DNA of 55,877 bases from Rhizobium aethiopicum (GTDB lineage: Bacteria; Pseudomonadota; Alphaproteobacteria; Rhizobiales; Rhizobiaceae): positions 1-55,877 of the forward strand of contig NZ_JACIFV010000031.1 in assembly GCF_014197535.1 (NCBI RefSeq), read 5' to 3'. The notes beneath the pieces were generated by a model. The model was not told where the DNA came from and did no database searches. It saw only the letters and a list, made by a program, of their open reading frames with translations. The position numbers were made by a program, and so were the translations under genes. Positions 24,628 to 33,529 of the stretch are shown piece by piece; the first letter of the stretch is position 1, and every line of letters starts with the position of its first letter.

Positions 24628-25401
24628 TCACCCACGCCCGACGAAGGGCATTTTCGTCGCCATGACAGTCATGGTCAGCACGTTGGCACTGAGCGGTAGG
24701 CCGGCCATGTAGACGACCGCGTCGGCAATATGGGCCGGGTCGATCGTCGCCTCCGCGGCAATGCTGCCGTTGGCCTGCAGCACGCCGGCCGCAATTCTCG
24801 TCGTCATGTCGCTCGCGGCATTGCCGATATCGATCTGGCCGCAGGCGATGTCGAATTCGCGCCCGTCAAGCGCGGTGGATTTGGTCAGGCCGGTAATGGC
24901 GTGCTTGGTCGCCGTATAGGGCGCGGAATTCGGGCGCGGCGTCGTGGCCGAGACGGAGCCGTTGTTGATGATACGCCCGCCGCGCGGGTTCTGGCTTTTC
25001 ATCAGCCGGAAGGCCTGCTGCGTGCAGAGGAAAGCGCCGGTGAGATTGGCGGCGACGATGGCGTTCCATTGCTCGAAGGAAACCTCTTCGAGGGCCACGC
25101 CGGGCACGGTGACGCCGGCATTGTTGACCAGGAGGTCGAGCCGTCCGTATCTCTCCGAGATCGCATCAAAGAGGCCTCGCACCGAAGCGGGGTTGCCGAC
25201 ATCGGCGGGAACCGCGAAAAACTCCGCGCCCGTCTCGCCCCCGAGTTCGGCCGCCGCCTTCTCAAGCACATCGGCCCGCCGCCCTGAAATCACGACCCTG
25301 TAGCCTGCGGCGCCGAGTCCCCTCGATATGGCACGCCCGACGCCGGTGCCACCGCCGGTGACAAGCGCGATCCTTGCTTCTCCGCTCGCCGATATGCTCA
25401 C
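24628..25401 (-). CDS. SDR-family oxidoreductase
   Basis: A 257-residue classical short-chain dehydrogenase. It has the cofactor motif TGGGTGVG, NNAG, a serine in NNGSVSA and the YTATK catalytic pair. The C-terminus (LPLSANVLTMTVMATKMPF) is of the kind found in rhizobial SDRs next to sugar transporters. It overlaps the upstream DenD-like gene by four bases and is 65 bases from the ATPase gene. It probably oxidises a hydroxyl of the imported polyol or sugar acid; the substrate is unknown. Confidence 0.83.
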   Translation of the reverse strand: MSISASGEARIALVTGGGTGVGRAISRGLGAAGYRVVISGRRADVLEKAAAELGGETGAEFFAVPADVGNPASVRGLFDAISERYGRLDLLVNNAGVTVPGVALEEVSFEQWNAIVAANLTGAFLCTQQAFRLMKSQNPRGGRIINNGSVSATTPRPNSAPYTATKHAITGLTKSTALDGREFDIACGQIDIGNAASDMTTRIAAGVLQANGSIAAEATIDPAHIADAVVYMAGLPLSANVLTMTVMATKMPFVGRG

Positions 25402-26384
25402 GCAATCCTCCCGCCGAGTTCATCCTCGATATGCACCTGCAGAATTTCGTCGAAGCTCGTTTCTGCCGTGAAGCCGAGCGAAGAGGCTCTCGTCGCATCG
25501 AACTGAGTCGGCCAACCGGCAACGATGCGTTCGATCACAGGATCAGGCACGCGTTTGATGAGGGCGACCGCCTTGTCGCCGGCCACCCGGCGCAGAGCGT
25601 CGATCTCTTCGGAGACCAGCGCGGAAAGGCCCGGCATGGTCAGGTTGCGCCGCGCGCCGATCCTCGCCGTATCGATCGTCGCGGCATGGACGAAGAAGCC
25701 GACGGCCGCGCGCGGACTGGCAAACCAGTGCCGGACGTTGTCGCTGACCGGCAATATGGCTTCCTTACCGACCAGCGGCTCGCGCAGGATATTGGAGAAG
25801 AAACCGGAGGCCGCCTTGTTCGGCGCACCGGGGCGCACGCAGATGGTCGGCAACCGGATGCCGATGCCATCGAAGATGCCGCGGCGGGAATAATCGGCAA
25901 GCAGCAGTTCGGCAATTGCCTTCTGGGTGCCGTAGCTCGTCAGCGGCGTGGTAAAGAATTCATCCGGAATGACCTCCGGGAACGGCGTGCCGAAGACGGC
26001 GATCGAGGATGCAAAGACGACGCGCGGCACATAGCTGCTCTTGAGGCCGAGCTGGCGGATCGCATCGAAGAGAGCGCGCGTGCCATCGAGGTTGACGGCG
26101 TAACCCTTGTCGAAATCTGCCTCCGCCTCACCCGACACGATGGCGGCCAGGTGAAAGATCAGATCCGGCCGGCTTTCGATCAGCCTGTCAGCTACGCCGG
26201 CGGCGGCAAGGTCGACTGTCTGCGTCGTGGAGACGGACTGGAGCGTCTCCGGCACCGGCGGCTGAAAAGCATCTGCCAGCGTCAGACGGGTGATGGGTCG
26301 GCCGAAAGCGAGCGGCTCGCGCGCAATCTTCTCGACCAGCTTACGGCCGACCATGCCCGCTGCTCCCAAGATCATCACATGCAT
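25398..26384 (-). CDS. NAD-dependent epimerase/dehydratase, D-erythronate dehydrogenase (DenD)-like
   Basis: A 328-residue extended SDR. The nucleotide motif GAAGMVGRK is at residues 6-14, followed by FHLAAIVSG, a serine in ASSIAVFG and the SYGTQKA Tyr-Lys pair. Overall layout matches DenD, which oxidises D-erythronate to 2-oxo-tetronate, and related 4-carbon or sugar-acid dehydrogenases. It is the first gene of the minus-strand operon, downstream of the LacI palindrome. With the SDR and importer it suggests catabolism of a sugar acid or polyol. Confidence 0.75.
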   Translation of the reverse strand: MHVMILGAAGMVGRKLVEKIAREPLAFGRPITRLTLADAFQPPVPETLQSVSTTQTVDLAAAGVADRLIESRPDLIFHLAAIVSGEAEADFDKGYAVNLDGTRALFDAIRQLGLKSSYVPRVVFASSIAVFGTPFPEVIPDEFFTTPLTSYGTQKAIAELLLADYSRRGIFDGIGIRLPTICVRPGAPNKAASGFFSNILREPLVGKEAILPVSDNVRHWFASPRAAVGFFVHAATIDTARIGARRNLTMPGLSALVSEEIDALRRVAGDKAVALIKRVPDPVIERIVAGWPTQFDATRASSLGFTAETSFDEILQVHIEDELGGRIA

Positions 26385-26829
26385 ATCGGCTCTTCCTCCC
26401 GTCGGCCGGTCTCTTCGGTCAAGATCGCGCTACTCGTGTTGTCCTTGTGGTCACTCCCTGGCCGGCTCGCGACGCGATCTAGAACCAGCCCGATCGGCAT
26501 ATGCCCGATCGAATTCAGATAGGTTTGCAACCTGCGGGTCAAGTCACCTTTCCTGATCCGCAGATGATCGGTATCGAACGTTAATCAGATGTCGGACCCT
26601 CCGAAGCGCTGCCTGTGCGCCCATCGACTCCAATTCGATGGCCATGGCCTTCCCTGTCTCCTGCACGGCTTTTCTCCCGTTTCCGATGACTGGTATCGAT
26701 ACCGGTATCGGTAACAACGCCTATTTTTACCGTGCGTGTCAAGTAGCGAGTGTTTTCCTTTTTTTGGAAAAGAGCCTATGAGTCTGACGTTGCCCGCTGG
26801 CGAGGCAGTTCGACGATGGGGTCGGTGCG
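26385..26829. promoter_or_regulatory. Divergent control region of the DenD/ABC operon
   Basis: About 445 bases between the DenD-like gene and the divergent LacI gene. It holds a perfect palindrome at 26697-26710 and a second near-palindrome (around GGCATATGCC) at 26491-26511. Near 26753 a TTTTCC/GGAAAA pair spans a T-run. No convincing gene was found in it. Confidence 0.5.
26697..26710. promoter_or_regulatory. LacI-family operator (perfect palindrome)
   Basis: CGATACCGGTATCG is a perfect 14-base palindrome centred on CCGG, flanked by further GGTATCG and TCGGTA copies. It lies between the divergent DenD-like operon and the LacI-family gene that starts 120 bases downstream. Length, symmetry and central CpG are those of LacI-family operators, so binding by the adjacent regulator is likely. 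Confidence 0.65.
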
Positions 26830-27828
26830 ATGCGTAAATCCACACTGGAAGAGGTTGCCGCTGCGGCAGGCGTCAGCAAGATGACGGCATCGCGCGCCCT
26901 TCGCGGCGCCGCCGACGTCTCCAAGGAGACCCGCGAAAAAGTGCTTCAGCAGGCCGAGCGGCTAAACTACGTCGGCAACCGGCTGGCGCTCTCACTGTCG
27001 TCGCAGCGCACCAACCTCGTCGCCGTCGTCGTTCCCAGCATGTCCAACATCGTCTTTCCCGAAATGCTGGCGGGCATTTCCGCCGGGCTGCGGGGATCAG
27101 GCATGCAGGCGGTGTTCGGCATCTCCGATTACGATATGGCGAAGGAACGCGAGATCATCCGCGACATGCTCTCCTGGCGCCCTGCCGCCATCATCGTGAC
27201 GGGTCTCGATCAGCCGGCAGAAACGGTGAGAATGTTGCAGAATGCCGCGATCCCCGTCATCCAGCTGATGGACCTCGACGGCACGCCCATCGACTTCAAC
27301 GTCGGTCTTTCGCATGGCAAGGCCGGAGAAGAGATGGCAAAAGCGCTGTTGGCCGCTGGCCGGCGGCGATTCGGCTATATCGGCAGCGCGATCGACAGGG
27401 ATCTGCGCGCCGGCAAGCGGAAAGCCGGCTTCGAGAAAGTGCTGCGCGAAAACGGCCTTTCTTTCGTGGACGAGCGGTTCAACGCCGCCTATTCCTCGGT
27501 GGCGCACGGCAAGCGGTTGTCGATGTCGATGCTTGCGGAAACCAGGGATCTCGACTGTATCTATTATTCCAATGATGACATGGCAACGGGCGGCGTCTTC
27601 GCGTGCCTGGAACTCGGCATTTCCAGCCCTGCGGAAATCCTGATCGCCGGATTCAATGGGCTGGATGTCGCCAGCGCCCTTCCCGTCAGGATCGCAACCT
27701 CGATCTCGCCACGGCGTCAGATGGGCGAAGTGGCCGCCGCGCTTCTGCTCGCTGCGAGCAGCGGCGACGGAAGTCAGGTATCCGAAAAGATTATCGCCTT
27801 CACTCCGGAGATCACCGGAGTCGATTGA
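26830..27828 (+). CDS. LacI-family transcriptional regulator (GntR/gluconate type)
   Basis: A 332-residue regulator. It begins MRKSTLEEVAAAAGVSKMTA, the LacI helix-turn-helix, followed by the hinge and a sugar-binding domain with VVVPSMSNIVFPEM and YYSNDDMATGG. Overall it resembles gluconate-type LacI regulators, which sense sugar acids. It is divergent from the DenD/ABC operon and the palindrome between them is its probable operator. Confidence 0.87.
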   Translation: MRKSTLEEVAAAAGVSKMTASRALRGAADVSKETREKVLQQAERLNYVGNRLALSLSSQRTNLVAVVVPSMSNIVFPEMLAGISAGLRGSGMQAVFGISDYDMAKEREIIRDMLSWRPAAIIVTGLDQPAETVRMLQNAAIPVIQLMDLDGTPIDFNVGLSHGKAGEEMAKALLAAGRRRFGYIGSAIDRDLRAGKRKAGFEKVLRENGLSFVDERFNAAYSSVAHGKRLSMSMLAETRDLDCIYYSNDDMATGGVFACLELGISSPAEILIAGFNGLDVASALPVRIATSISPRRQMGEVAAALLLAASSGDGSQVSEKIIAFTPEITGVD

Positions 27829-27931
27829 GGCTCAAATTCCGTCGGCGTCCCTCGAGCACGCTGGCCCGTGCATCCATTTGCAGTTTTGCAGCCTCGGCTT
27901 GTCGAAGCAGAATGATGGCCAAGACTGCGGT

Positions 27932-28420
27932 TCACTGGTCTCGACCGACCTGCGTAACGAGATCGGCAAGCATTGCGGCCTGGCCCTTGAGGATCTTGAT
28001 CTCAGCCTCTGCGATCGCAAACCACCGAGCGCGATCGACCTCGGGAAAACTTTGGATCCGACCCGATCGCGGCGGCCATTCGATCTGAAACTCCGAACTC
28101 CGTACCTTCTCGACATCAAGAGCGGCGTCCGCCTCCACCGACCAGACGACCACTACTTTTCCGCCGGGTTGGCGATATTCTCCGAGCCGGGCGAAGCTTC
28201 CCTTAATTTCGACGCCGAGCTCCTCCTGCGCCTCCCGGATCGCTGCCGACAGTTCGTCTTCGCCGGCTTCGATCAATCCCTTCGGGATAGACCAGGCGCC
28301 CTCGTCCTTCTTCGCCCAGAAGGGACCGCCGGGATGGACGAGCAGGACCTCCGGCCTCGTCTCGCAAAGGCGGTAGATGAGAAGCCCGGCGCTACGCACC
28401 GGCATCGGCAACTCCCTCAA
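27932..28420 (-). CDS. Nudix hydrolase
   Basis: A 162-residue protein. The Nudix box (GX5EX7REUXEEXGU) is complete: G-LIEAG-E, then REAQEELGV. An N-terminal VRSAGLLIYR and the WSIPKG stretch also fit the MutT/DIADENOSINE-type family. It should hydrolyse a nucleoside diphosphate linked to another group; the exact substrate cannot be given. It is convergent with the LacI gene. No operon partner is evident. Confidence 0.85.
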   Translation of the reverse strand: MRELPMPVRSAGLLIYRLCETRPEVLLVHPGGPFWAKKDEGAWSIPKGLIEAGEDELSAAIREAQEELGVEIKGSFARLGEYRQPGGKVVVVWSVEADAALDVEKVRSSEFQIEWPPRSGRIQSFPEVDRARWFAIAEAEIKILKGQAAMLADLVTQVGRDQ

Positions 28421-28502
28421 TGATCATGGTCTTTCCTCGATGACAACTTTCCTCGCGGTGGCGCGTTAGAGCTGACAGCCACACAGTCACACGGAGAATA
28501 TC

Positions 28503-29324
28503 ATGCCCAAAGGGTTTCGTTTCGACCTGCTTGCCAAGAGCGGCTATGTGGCGCGCGGTGTCGTGTTCCTCCTCGTGGCGGGCCTCGCCCTTTTTTCTGG
28601 CGTCGCCGGGGGAAAGCCGGAGACGAAGTCGGCGCTTTCGACGCTTCTCGGACAGCCCTTCGGCCGCGTCTGGGTTGGGCTCATCGGCATCGGACTTCTC
28701 GGTTTCGTCGCCTGGCGACTGGCGCAGTCGCTCGCCGACAGCGACGGCCATGGCCGCGACGCCAAGGCCGTCGCCATCCGGACGGTCTTCTTCGGCAGCG
28801 CCGTCATCTATCTCGGCCTTGCCGGTTACGCACTGGGTCATGCACTCTTCAGCGGCGGCGGGAGCCAGCAATCGGGTGAGAAAGGGTTGGCAGAATGGAT
28901 CATGTCGCAGCCGTTCGGAGCCTATCTTGCCGTAGCCGTCGGACTCGGTTTCATCATCGGCGGGGTCGTGACGGCAGCCAAGGGCATCACCAGGAAATTC
29001 GAGCGCTATCTCAGGCTCTCCGACGCCAGCGGCGTGGTGACCTCGGTCTGCGTATACGGCCTCGTCGCCCGCGGCGTCGTCTTTGTGATCACCGGAATAT
29101 TCTTTGCCTATGCAGGTTTTCGTGTTGACCCTGAGCAGGCAGGCAGCATGGCGGACGCGCTCGAATGGGTGAGACGGCTTCCTTTCGGCGCGATCCTCTA
29201 TATCGCCGTGGCGATCGGCCTGGCGGCCTTTGGGATCTATAACCTCGTCGAAGCGCGCTATCGCATCGTGCACAGCCCGTCCCTTGACGACGTGAAACAT
29301 TCGATCCCCACACCTGGCCATTAG
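28503..29324 (+). CDS. DUF1206 membrane protein
   Basis: A 273-residue inner-membrane protein with six hydrophobic segments arranged as three similar pairs. Each repeat begins with a motif like ARGVVFLLVAG, present around residues 17 and 185, typical of DUF1206. Function is unknown. It stands alone, with CACGGAGA before the ATG. Confidence 0.8.
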   Translation: MPKGFRFDLLAKSGYVARGVVFLLVAGLALFSGVAGGKPETKSALSTLLGQPFGRVWVGLIGIGLLGFVAWRLAQSLADSDGHGRDAKAVAIRTVFFGSAVIYLGLAGYALGHALFSGGGSQQSGEKGLAEWIMSQPFGAYLAVAVGLGFIIGGVVTAAKGITRKFERYLRLSDASGVVTSVCVYGLVARGVVFVITGIFFAYAGFRVDPEQAGSMADALEWVRRLPFGAILYIAVAIGLAAFGIYNLVEARYRIVHSPSLDDVKHSIPTPGH

Positions 29325-29371
29325 CAAAAACGGCGGCTTCCCAAGCAGGCGGGCTGCGCCATCTCTGTCAG

Positions 29372-29869
29372 ATGATCTATTTTACCGGCGATACCCATTT
29401 TGCAGATCCCCGCGTCCTTCGCATCGACCGACGCCCCTTTCCCGACATGACGTCCCACGACGTGACCCTGATCCAGAACTGGAACGAGATCATTAGCCCG
29501 CAGGACGATATCTGGCATCTCGGCGACTTCATGTCGTTCCGCGGTGGGGACTGCGACCAGCTCCTTTCGATGCTGAACGGGCGGAAGCACCTCATCATCG
29601 GGAATAATGATCCTCCGACGACGACAGAGGCGACGGGATGGGCAAGCGTTCAGCACTACAGCGAGATGACGCTGGACGATCATCTGCTGATCCTGTGCCA
29701 TTACCCCTTCCGCACCTGGAACAAGATGGGCAAGAAGTCGATCAATCTGCACGGACATTCCCACGGCCGCCTCAAGCCCCTGCCCCGCCAGTACGATGTC
29801 GGCGTCGATGCGCAGGGCCTCAGGCCGGTGTCGCTGCAAGCCCTGTTGTCGACGAAGCCGGGGTCATGA
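29372..29869 (+). CDS. Calcineurin-like metallophosphoesterase
   Basis: A 165-residue compact phosphoesterase. The metal-binding motifs appear in order: GDTH, HLGD, GNND, CHYPF and HGHSHG. This is the short family of bacterial phosphohydrolases, often phage- or plasmid-associated, with an unknown physiological phosphodiester. Its stop overlaps the ATG of the next gene (ATGA), so the two are probably co-translated. Confidence 0.83.
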   Translation: MIYFTGDTHFADPRVLRIDRRPFPDMTSHDVTLIQNWNEIISPQDDIWHLGDFMSFRGGDCDQLLSMLNGRKHLIIGNNDPPTTTEATGWASVQHYSEMTLDDHLLILCHYPFRTWNKMGKKSINLHGHSHGRLKPLPRQYDVGVDAQGLRPVSLQALLSTKPGS

Positions 29870-30411
29870 TGCCGCTGAAAAGTGCTAAGCGACAGAGTGA
29901 AATGTGGGCCTGGTTCTCTTCGCTGGCGCCGGTCCAGCCGACCGAGATGCTCGGCCTGTGGCAAGGTGCGGGCATACCATCGGATCACCCGCTCGACGGC
30001 GTTCTCGAGAACCTCGGCTGGTTCGGCAAGCGGTTCCACGCTGACATGCGCGCGGACGCCCTCCTCTTTCAGTGGCGGTCGGATCGGCTGGTGGCGATCG
30101 ACCCCGGCATTCTTCCGATCAGCCTGGCCATCAAGGCGGCGCCGTTCGGCCGCACTCGGATCGCCCGGAACTGGTTCTCCTATCTGCAGAGGGCGCTCAG
30201 GGCGCGGGGTACGACCGCGTCGCTGAAGCTTCAGACCGTCGATGACCTCACCACAGCCGCTATGATCTACGACAGGCAGCCAATCGCCGACTATTTCCGC
30301 AGGACGGGAGACGACGAGCTCGCTGGTATGATGTGCGTCGACGGCGATGCCCGCCGTTATTTCTTCAAGCTCCGGAGGATCGAGGTCGCATCGCGGCGAC
30401 GGAGTGAATGA
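29866..30411 (+). CDS. DUF4334/GXWXG-domain protein
   Basis: A 181-residue protein. It has the GXWXG-type N-terminal motif (LGLWQGAGIPSDHPLDGVL) and a C-terminal DUF4334 segment ending MMCVDGDARRYFFKL. Function is unknown; members are thought to bind a small ligand in a lipocalin-like fold. It is coupled to the metallophosphoesterase gene by a four-base overlap. Confidence 0.72.
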   Translation: MMPLKSAKRQSEMWAWFSSLAPVQPTEMLGLWQGAGIPSDHPLDGVLENLGWFGKRFHADMRADALLFQWRSDRLVAIDPGILPISLAIKAAPFGRTRIARNWFSYLQRALRARGTTASLKLQTVDDLTTAAMIYDRQPIADYFRRTGDDELAGMMCVDGDARRYFFKLRRIEVASRRRSE

Positions 30412-30485
30412 GGCGAGGGCAATGATTGCACGCGGGGAACAATGTGCTCCGCTCGAGTGTTATGGCATGCAACCCGGGGGATCTC

Positions 30486-31004
30486 ATGCGTGCTGCTCTG
30501 ATTGCGACTTTGCTCTCGCTCTCCTGCTTGCCGGCCAAGGCAACAGCGTCGGAAGCTGGCTTTCTACAGTCTTTGGGCGGGGACTGGAGCGGAACCGGAA
30601 TGGTGCTCACCAAGATAGGCGGCCCGAATCTCAAAGTCTCCTGCACGCTTCGATCTGACGCAGGTACATCGGCCGTCTCAATGAGCGGGACGTGTCGCGG
30701 TCTTGCGGTTTTCACCAGAACCTTCTCCGCGACTGTAAAGGCCGCCGGAGAGCGATATACCGGCAATTACGTGGGACCATCAGGACTGCCGTCGAAGCTT
30801 GCAGGGAACAGGAAAGGCGCCGCCCTCAACCTGCGGGTGACTTGGGCGCGGCTGGTCAACGGAGACCGAGATGCAATTTTAACGATTGAGAAGGTCGGGC
30901 AGAACAAGCTTCGACTGCAGACCGTCGATCAGGATCCTGCTTCCGGCCAGCCGGTCGTAACCAGCCGCATCGATTTGCAGCGGCCTTCCATGGCAGAAAG
31001 ATAG
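30486..31004 (+). CDS. Hypothetical secreted protein
   Basis: A 172-residue protein. The ATG at 30486 begins a typical Sec signal peptide (MRAALIATLLSLSCLPAKATAS). The mature part contains LGGDWSGTGMV, then two cysteines about 30 residues apart that could form a disulfide, and beta-rich sequence. It is probably periplasmic. I do not recognise a characterised family. Confidence 0.65.
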   Translation: MRAALIATLLSLSCLPAKATASEAGFLQSLGGDWSGTGMVLTKIGGPNLKVSCTLRSDAGTSAVSMSGTCRGLAVFTRTFSATVKAAGERYTGNYVGPSGLPSKLAGNRKGAALNLRVTWARLVNGDRDAILTIEKVGQNKLRLQTVDQDPASGQPVVTSRIDLQRPSMAER

Positions 31005-31044
31005 CCGGTCGGGCCGCTGCGCTCAGCGGAGCGACGGCTCGAAT

Positions 31045-31230
31045 TCAGTGCCTTTTGGCGTGATGGTCGCCGCGGTCGCCTTCTCCGGGCTTCGCATCAT
31101 TTTTTGCCCGACGCCGCTTGTCTGCCGAGAGCGAGCGGCCGACGTCTGCTGACTCGGTGAAACGACCCTGATCGTCGCGGCGGACGTAGCGCCTGTCGGT
31201 GCCTGTATCGATGAGTTCGCGTTTGGACAT
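31045..31230 (-). CDS. Small conserved charged protein
   Basis: A 61-residue protein starting MSKRELIDTGTDRRYVRRD, very rich in charged residues and ending in KRH. It resembles small conserved rhizobial proteins that share the RYVRRD segment and a basic tail; the role is unknown. AGGAGACC precedes the ATG. Convergent with the secreted protein gene. Confidence 0.65.
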   Translation of the reverse strand: MSKRELIDTGTDRRYVRRDDQGRFTESADVGRSLSADKRRRAKNDAKPGEGDRGDHHAKRH

Positions 31231-31332
31231 GGTGGTCTCCTGCTGTTGAAGCAGGGAAAACGCACGAGATTCCAAAAGGATGCATCATCCCGCGTCATTT
31301 CCCGTCGCGCAGCCTATGCCGCGGCCGAAGCC

Positions 31333-31689
31333 CTACGCGGCCATGCGGAGGAGGGCATTGGTAAGCTGCCTGGTATCATAGGGTTTGGAGAAGAAGACGC
31401 CGCGCTCGGGTAAAGCGCCCGCGTCCGGCTGCTTCATGCCGGAGACGATGATGATTTCCACGGGCGGCCAGCGATCGCGGACGGCCCTTGCGAGCATCAA
31501 ACCATCCATGCTGCCCGGCATGTCGATATCTGTAAACAGGATCCGGATGCCGGGCACTCTTTCGAAGAGCATGAGCGCCTCGTCGGCATTGCGTGCCTCG
31601 AGCGCTTCAAAGCCTGCCTCCTCGACGATGGCAACCGCCATCATCAGCAGCAGAGCCTCGTCCTCGACCACGACCACCTTGGTTTTCAT
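31333..31689 (-). CDS. Stand-alone response regulator receiver
   Basis: A 118-residue CheY-like receiver domain with no output domain. The acidic pair is E9/D10, the phosphorylation site D54 (LFTDIDMPG), and the conserved lysine is in FFSKPYD near the end. It starts two bases after the kinase stop on the same strand, so kinase and receiver form an operon. It probably relays phosphate from the HWE kinase. Confidence 0.85.
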   Translation of the reverse strand: MKTKVVVVEDEALLLMMAVAIVEEAGFEALEARNADEALMLFERVPGIRILFTDIDMPGSMDGLMLARAVRDRWPPVEIIIVSGMKQPDAGALPERGVFFSKPYDTRQLTNALLRMAA

Positions 31690-31691
31690 CT

Positions 31692-33377
31692 CTAGCTCGT
31701 ATGCGTTACGTCCCGGCTCAGAGGGTCAACTTCGCCTCTGGCAACCGGTTCCCCGATCGAAAATATTACTTCGAAGATGAGGCCTTCGGTCTGGTAGTCC
31801 ACGCGGGATCGCGCCTGCGCCTTCGACGGGAAGGCACGTTCTATGAGCACCGAGCCGAAGCCCTTTTTTGTCGGCGTCGAGACCGGCGGTCCGCCGGCTT
31901 CCGTCCACAGAAGGAGGACACGTCCATCCCCATGCTTCCATTCGATGGTGACTGTTCCATTTTCGCTGCCGAGGCTTCCATACTTGGTTGCGTTGGTCGC
32001 CAGCTCATGAATCACCAGCGAGAGCGGCAGGGCGGTGTCCGCCGGAAGAACCACGTCCGGTCCATCGAGACGAATGCGCTCGGCTTGCGAGGCGACATGC
32101 GCCCGCAGGGCGGCCGAGAGGATATCCCGAATGGGCGAAGCCGACCCCTCCCGCGACAGGATGAGGTCATAGGTACCGGCGAGGGCTGCCAGCCTCTCGG
32201 CGAAGGAATTGTATCTCTCCGGATCGGACCGCGAGAAGGTTTGTCTGGCAATCGCCTGCACGAGCGTGAAGCCATTCTTGACGCGATGCGCAAGCTCGCG
32301 GACGAGCAGGCTCCGCTCCTCCTCCGCCTGCTGATTTTGGCGCCTGCGGTCTTCGAGTTCATCGAGCAGGCGATCGAAGGTTGCGCCGACGAGCCCCAGC
32401 TCGTCCGGTCCCTTCATCCCGGTCCGCGCCGTCGTCTGACCGCTGCGCCAACTTTCCATCACATCCGCGATCCTGGAGATCGGCATCAGGATGAAGCGGT
32501 TACCGATAAAGATCGCGGCGACGAAGGCGAAAAGTGCACCGCCGATGATGGCGAGCGTATTCATCAGCGTGGCCCGGTCGATCGGCGCGAAGACCTCCGT
32601 TTTCGAGAATCCGGCGCTGACATAGAGCGGGCTGGAAGGCAAGGCTATCGGGCGATAACCGAGGATGCGCGCTGTTCCGTCCTGGGTGGTCTCGATGACA
32701 TCAGGCTGTTCGGCGTGGATCAGCTGCTGGTATTCCTCGGGCAAGATCGTGCCGACGAACTGATCGGGAGAGGGAACATGCGCGACGATGGTTCCCTTGC
32801 CGTCGGCGATGGTCACCGCATTGCCGGGAGCAACGCCGCGCTCGGTGATGCGGTTCTGCAGCCAGTCGAGCCGGATTCCGCTGACGATGATGGCCTTGAT
32901 GATATCGCCGTCCATCAGGGGTATCGCGAGCGGCAGCACCGGGCGGTCGGAAAGGCGGCTCTGCGTATAGGTGCCGACGGAAAAGTCCTTGGTCTCCAAA
33001 GTCTGCCGGAAATAATCGCGGTCGGAAAAGACCACGCCCGCGGGAAAAGCCATGCTTCCGCAGATCGGCCGCCCATCGAGCCCGGCGACGAAGATGGTGC
33101 GGATGTTGGGAATGTTTTCGGCAACTGATTTCAGGGCGTCGTTGCAAGCCTGGACGTCGAGGTGCCGGACGGAAGGCATTGATGACACGGAGACGAGAAG
33201 GGCGTGCAGGCCCTCAATAATCCGTTCGACCTCTGACGAGGCTTGCCTCGCCGCCTGTGCCGCGGAGGTGCGCACTTCCTCGTTGCGCTGGTGGCGGAGC
33301 GCGATCTCGTTGTAGAAGAGCATCGCAACCACCGGCGCCAGCGCCGCGACCGCAACTGCAACCAGTTTGAGTCTCAT
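31692..33377 (-). CDS. Membrane HWE/HisKA_2 sensor histidine kinase
   Basis: A 561-residue kinase. Two transmembrane segments (about 1-22 and 255-280) enclose a periplasmic Cache-type sensor of about 230 residues. A HAMP domain follows the second segment, then the HisKA_2 phosphoacceptor (ELAHRVKNGFTLVQA) and an HWE-type ATPase domain (SLVIHELATNATKYG). The start at 33377 is preferred because GAGAGGGGAC precedes it. It sits upstream of a single receiver and is divergent from a diguanylate cyclase gene. The ligand is unknown. Confidence 0.85.
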   Translation of the reverse strand: MRLKLVAVAVAALAPVVAMLFYNEIALRHQRNEEVRTSAAQAARQASSEVERIIEGLHALLVSVSSMPSVRHLDVQACNDALKSVAENIPNIRTIFVAGLDGRPICGSMAFPAGVVFSDRDYFRQTLETKDFSVGTYTQSRLSDRPVLPLAIPLMDGDIIKAIIVSGIRLDWLQNRITERGVAPGNAVTIADGKGTIVAHVPSPDQFVGTILPEEYQQLIHAEQPDVIETTQDGTARILGYRPIALPSSPLYVSAGFSKTEVFAPIDRATLMNTLAIIGGALFAFVAAIFIGNRFILMPISRIADVMESWRSGQTTARTGMKGPDELGLVGATFDRLLDELEDRRRQNQQAEEERSLLVRELAHRVKNGFTLVQAIARQTFSRSDPERYNSFAERLAALAGTYDLILSREGSASPIRDILSAALRAHVASQAERIRLDGPDVVLPADTALPLSLVIHELATNATKYGSLGSENGTVTIEWKHGDGRVLLLWTEAGGPPVSTPTKKGFGSVLIERAFPSKAQARSRVDYQTEGLIFEVIFSIGEPVARGEVDPLSRDVTHTS

Positions 33378-33529
33378 ACTGTCCCCTCTCGGAAAAGGGT
33401 TGGAAGCATGATCGAGACGATCCGGCCCAGACCGCGCGCGCAATCTTGTTTACAAAATATCAACATACGAATCCCGATGCGAATGCGTAAGCCTTGCCGA
33501 GCTTTGCATCGCGGCTAGTTAAATCAAAG

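Noticed and set aside
31593..33128. Plus-strand open frame of 511 codons
   Set aside because: Antisense to the HWE kinase, which has complete domains; no recognisable motif in the plus-strand reading.
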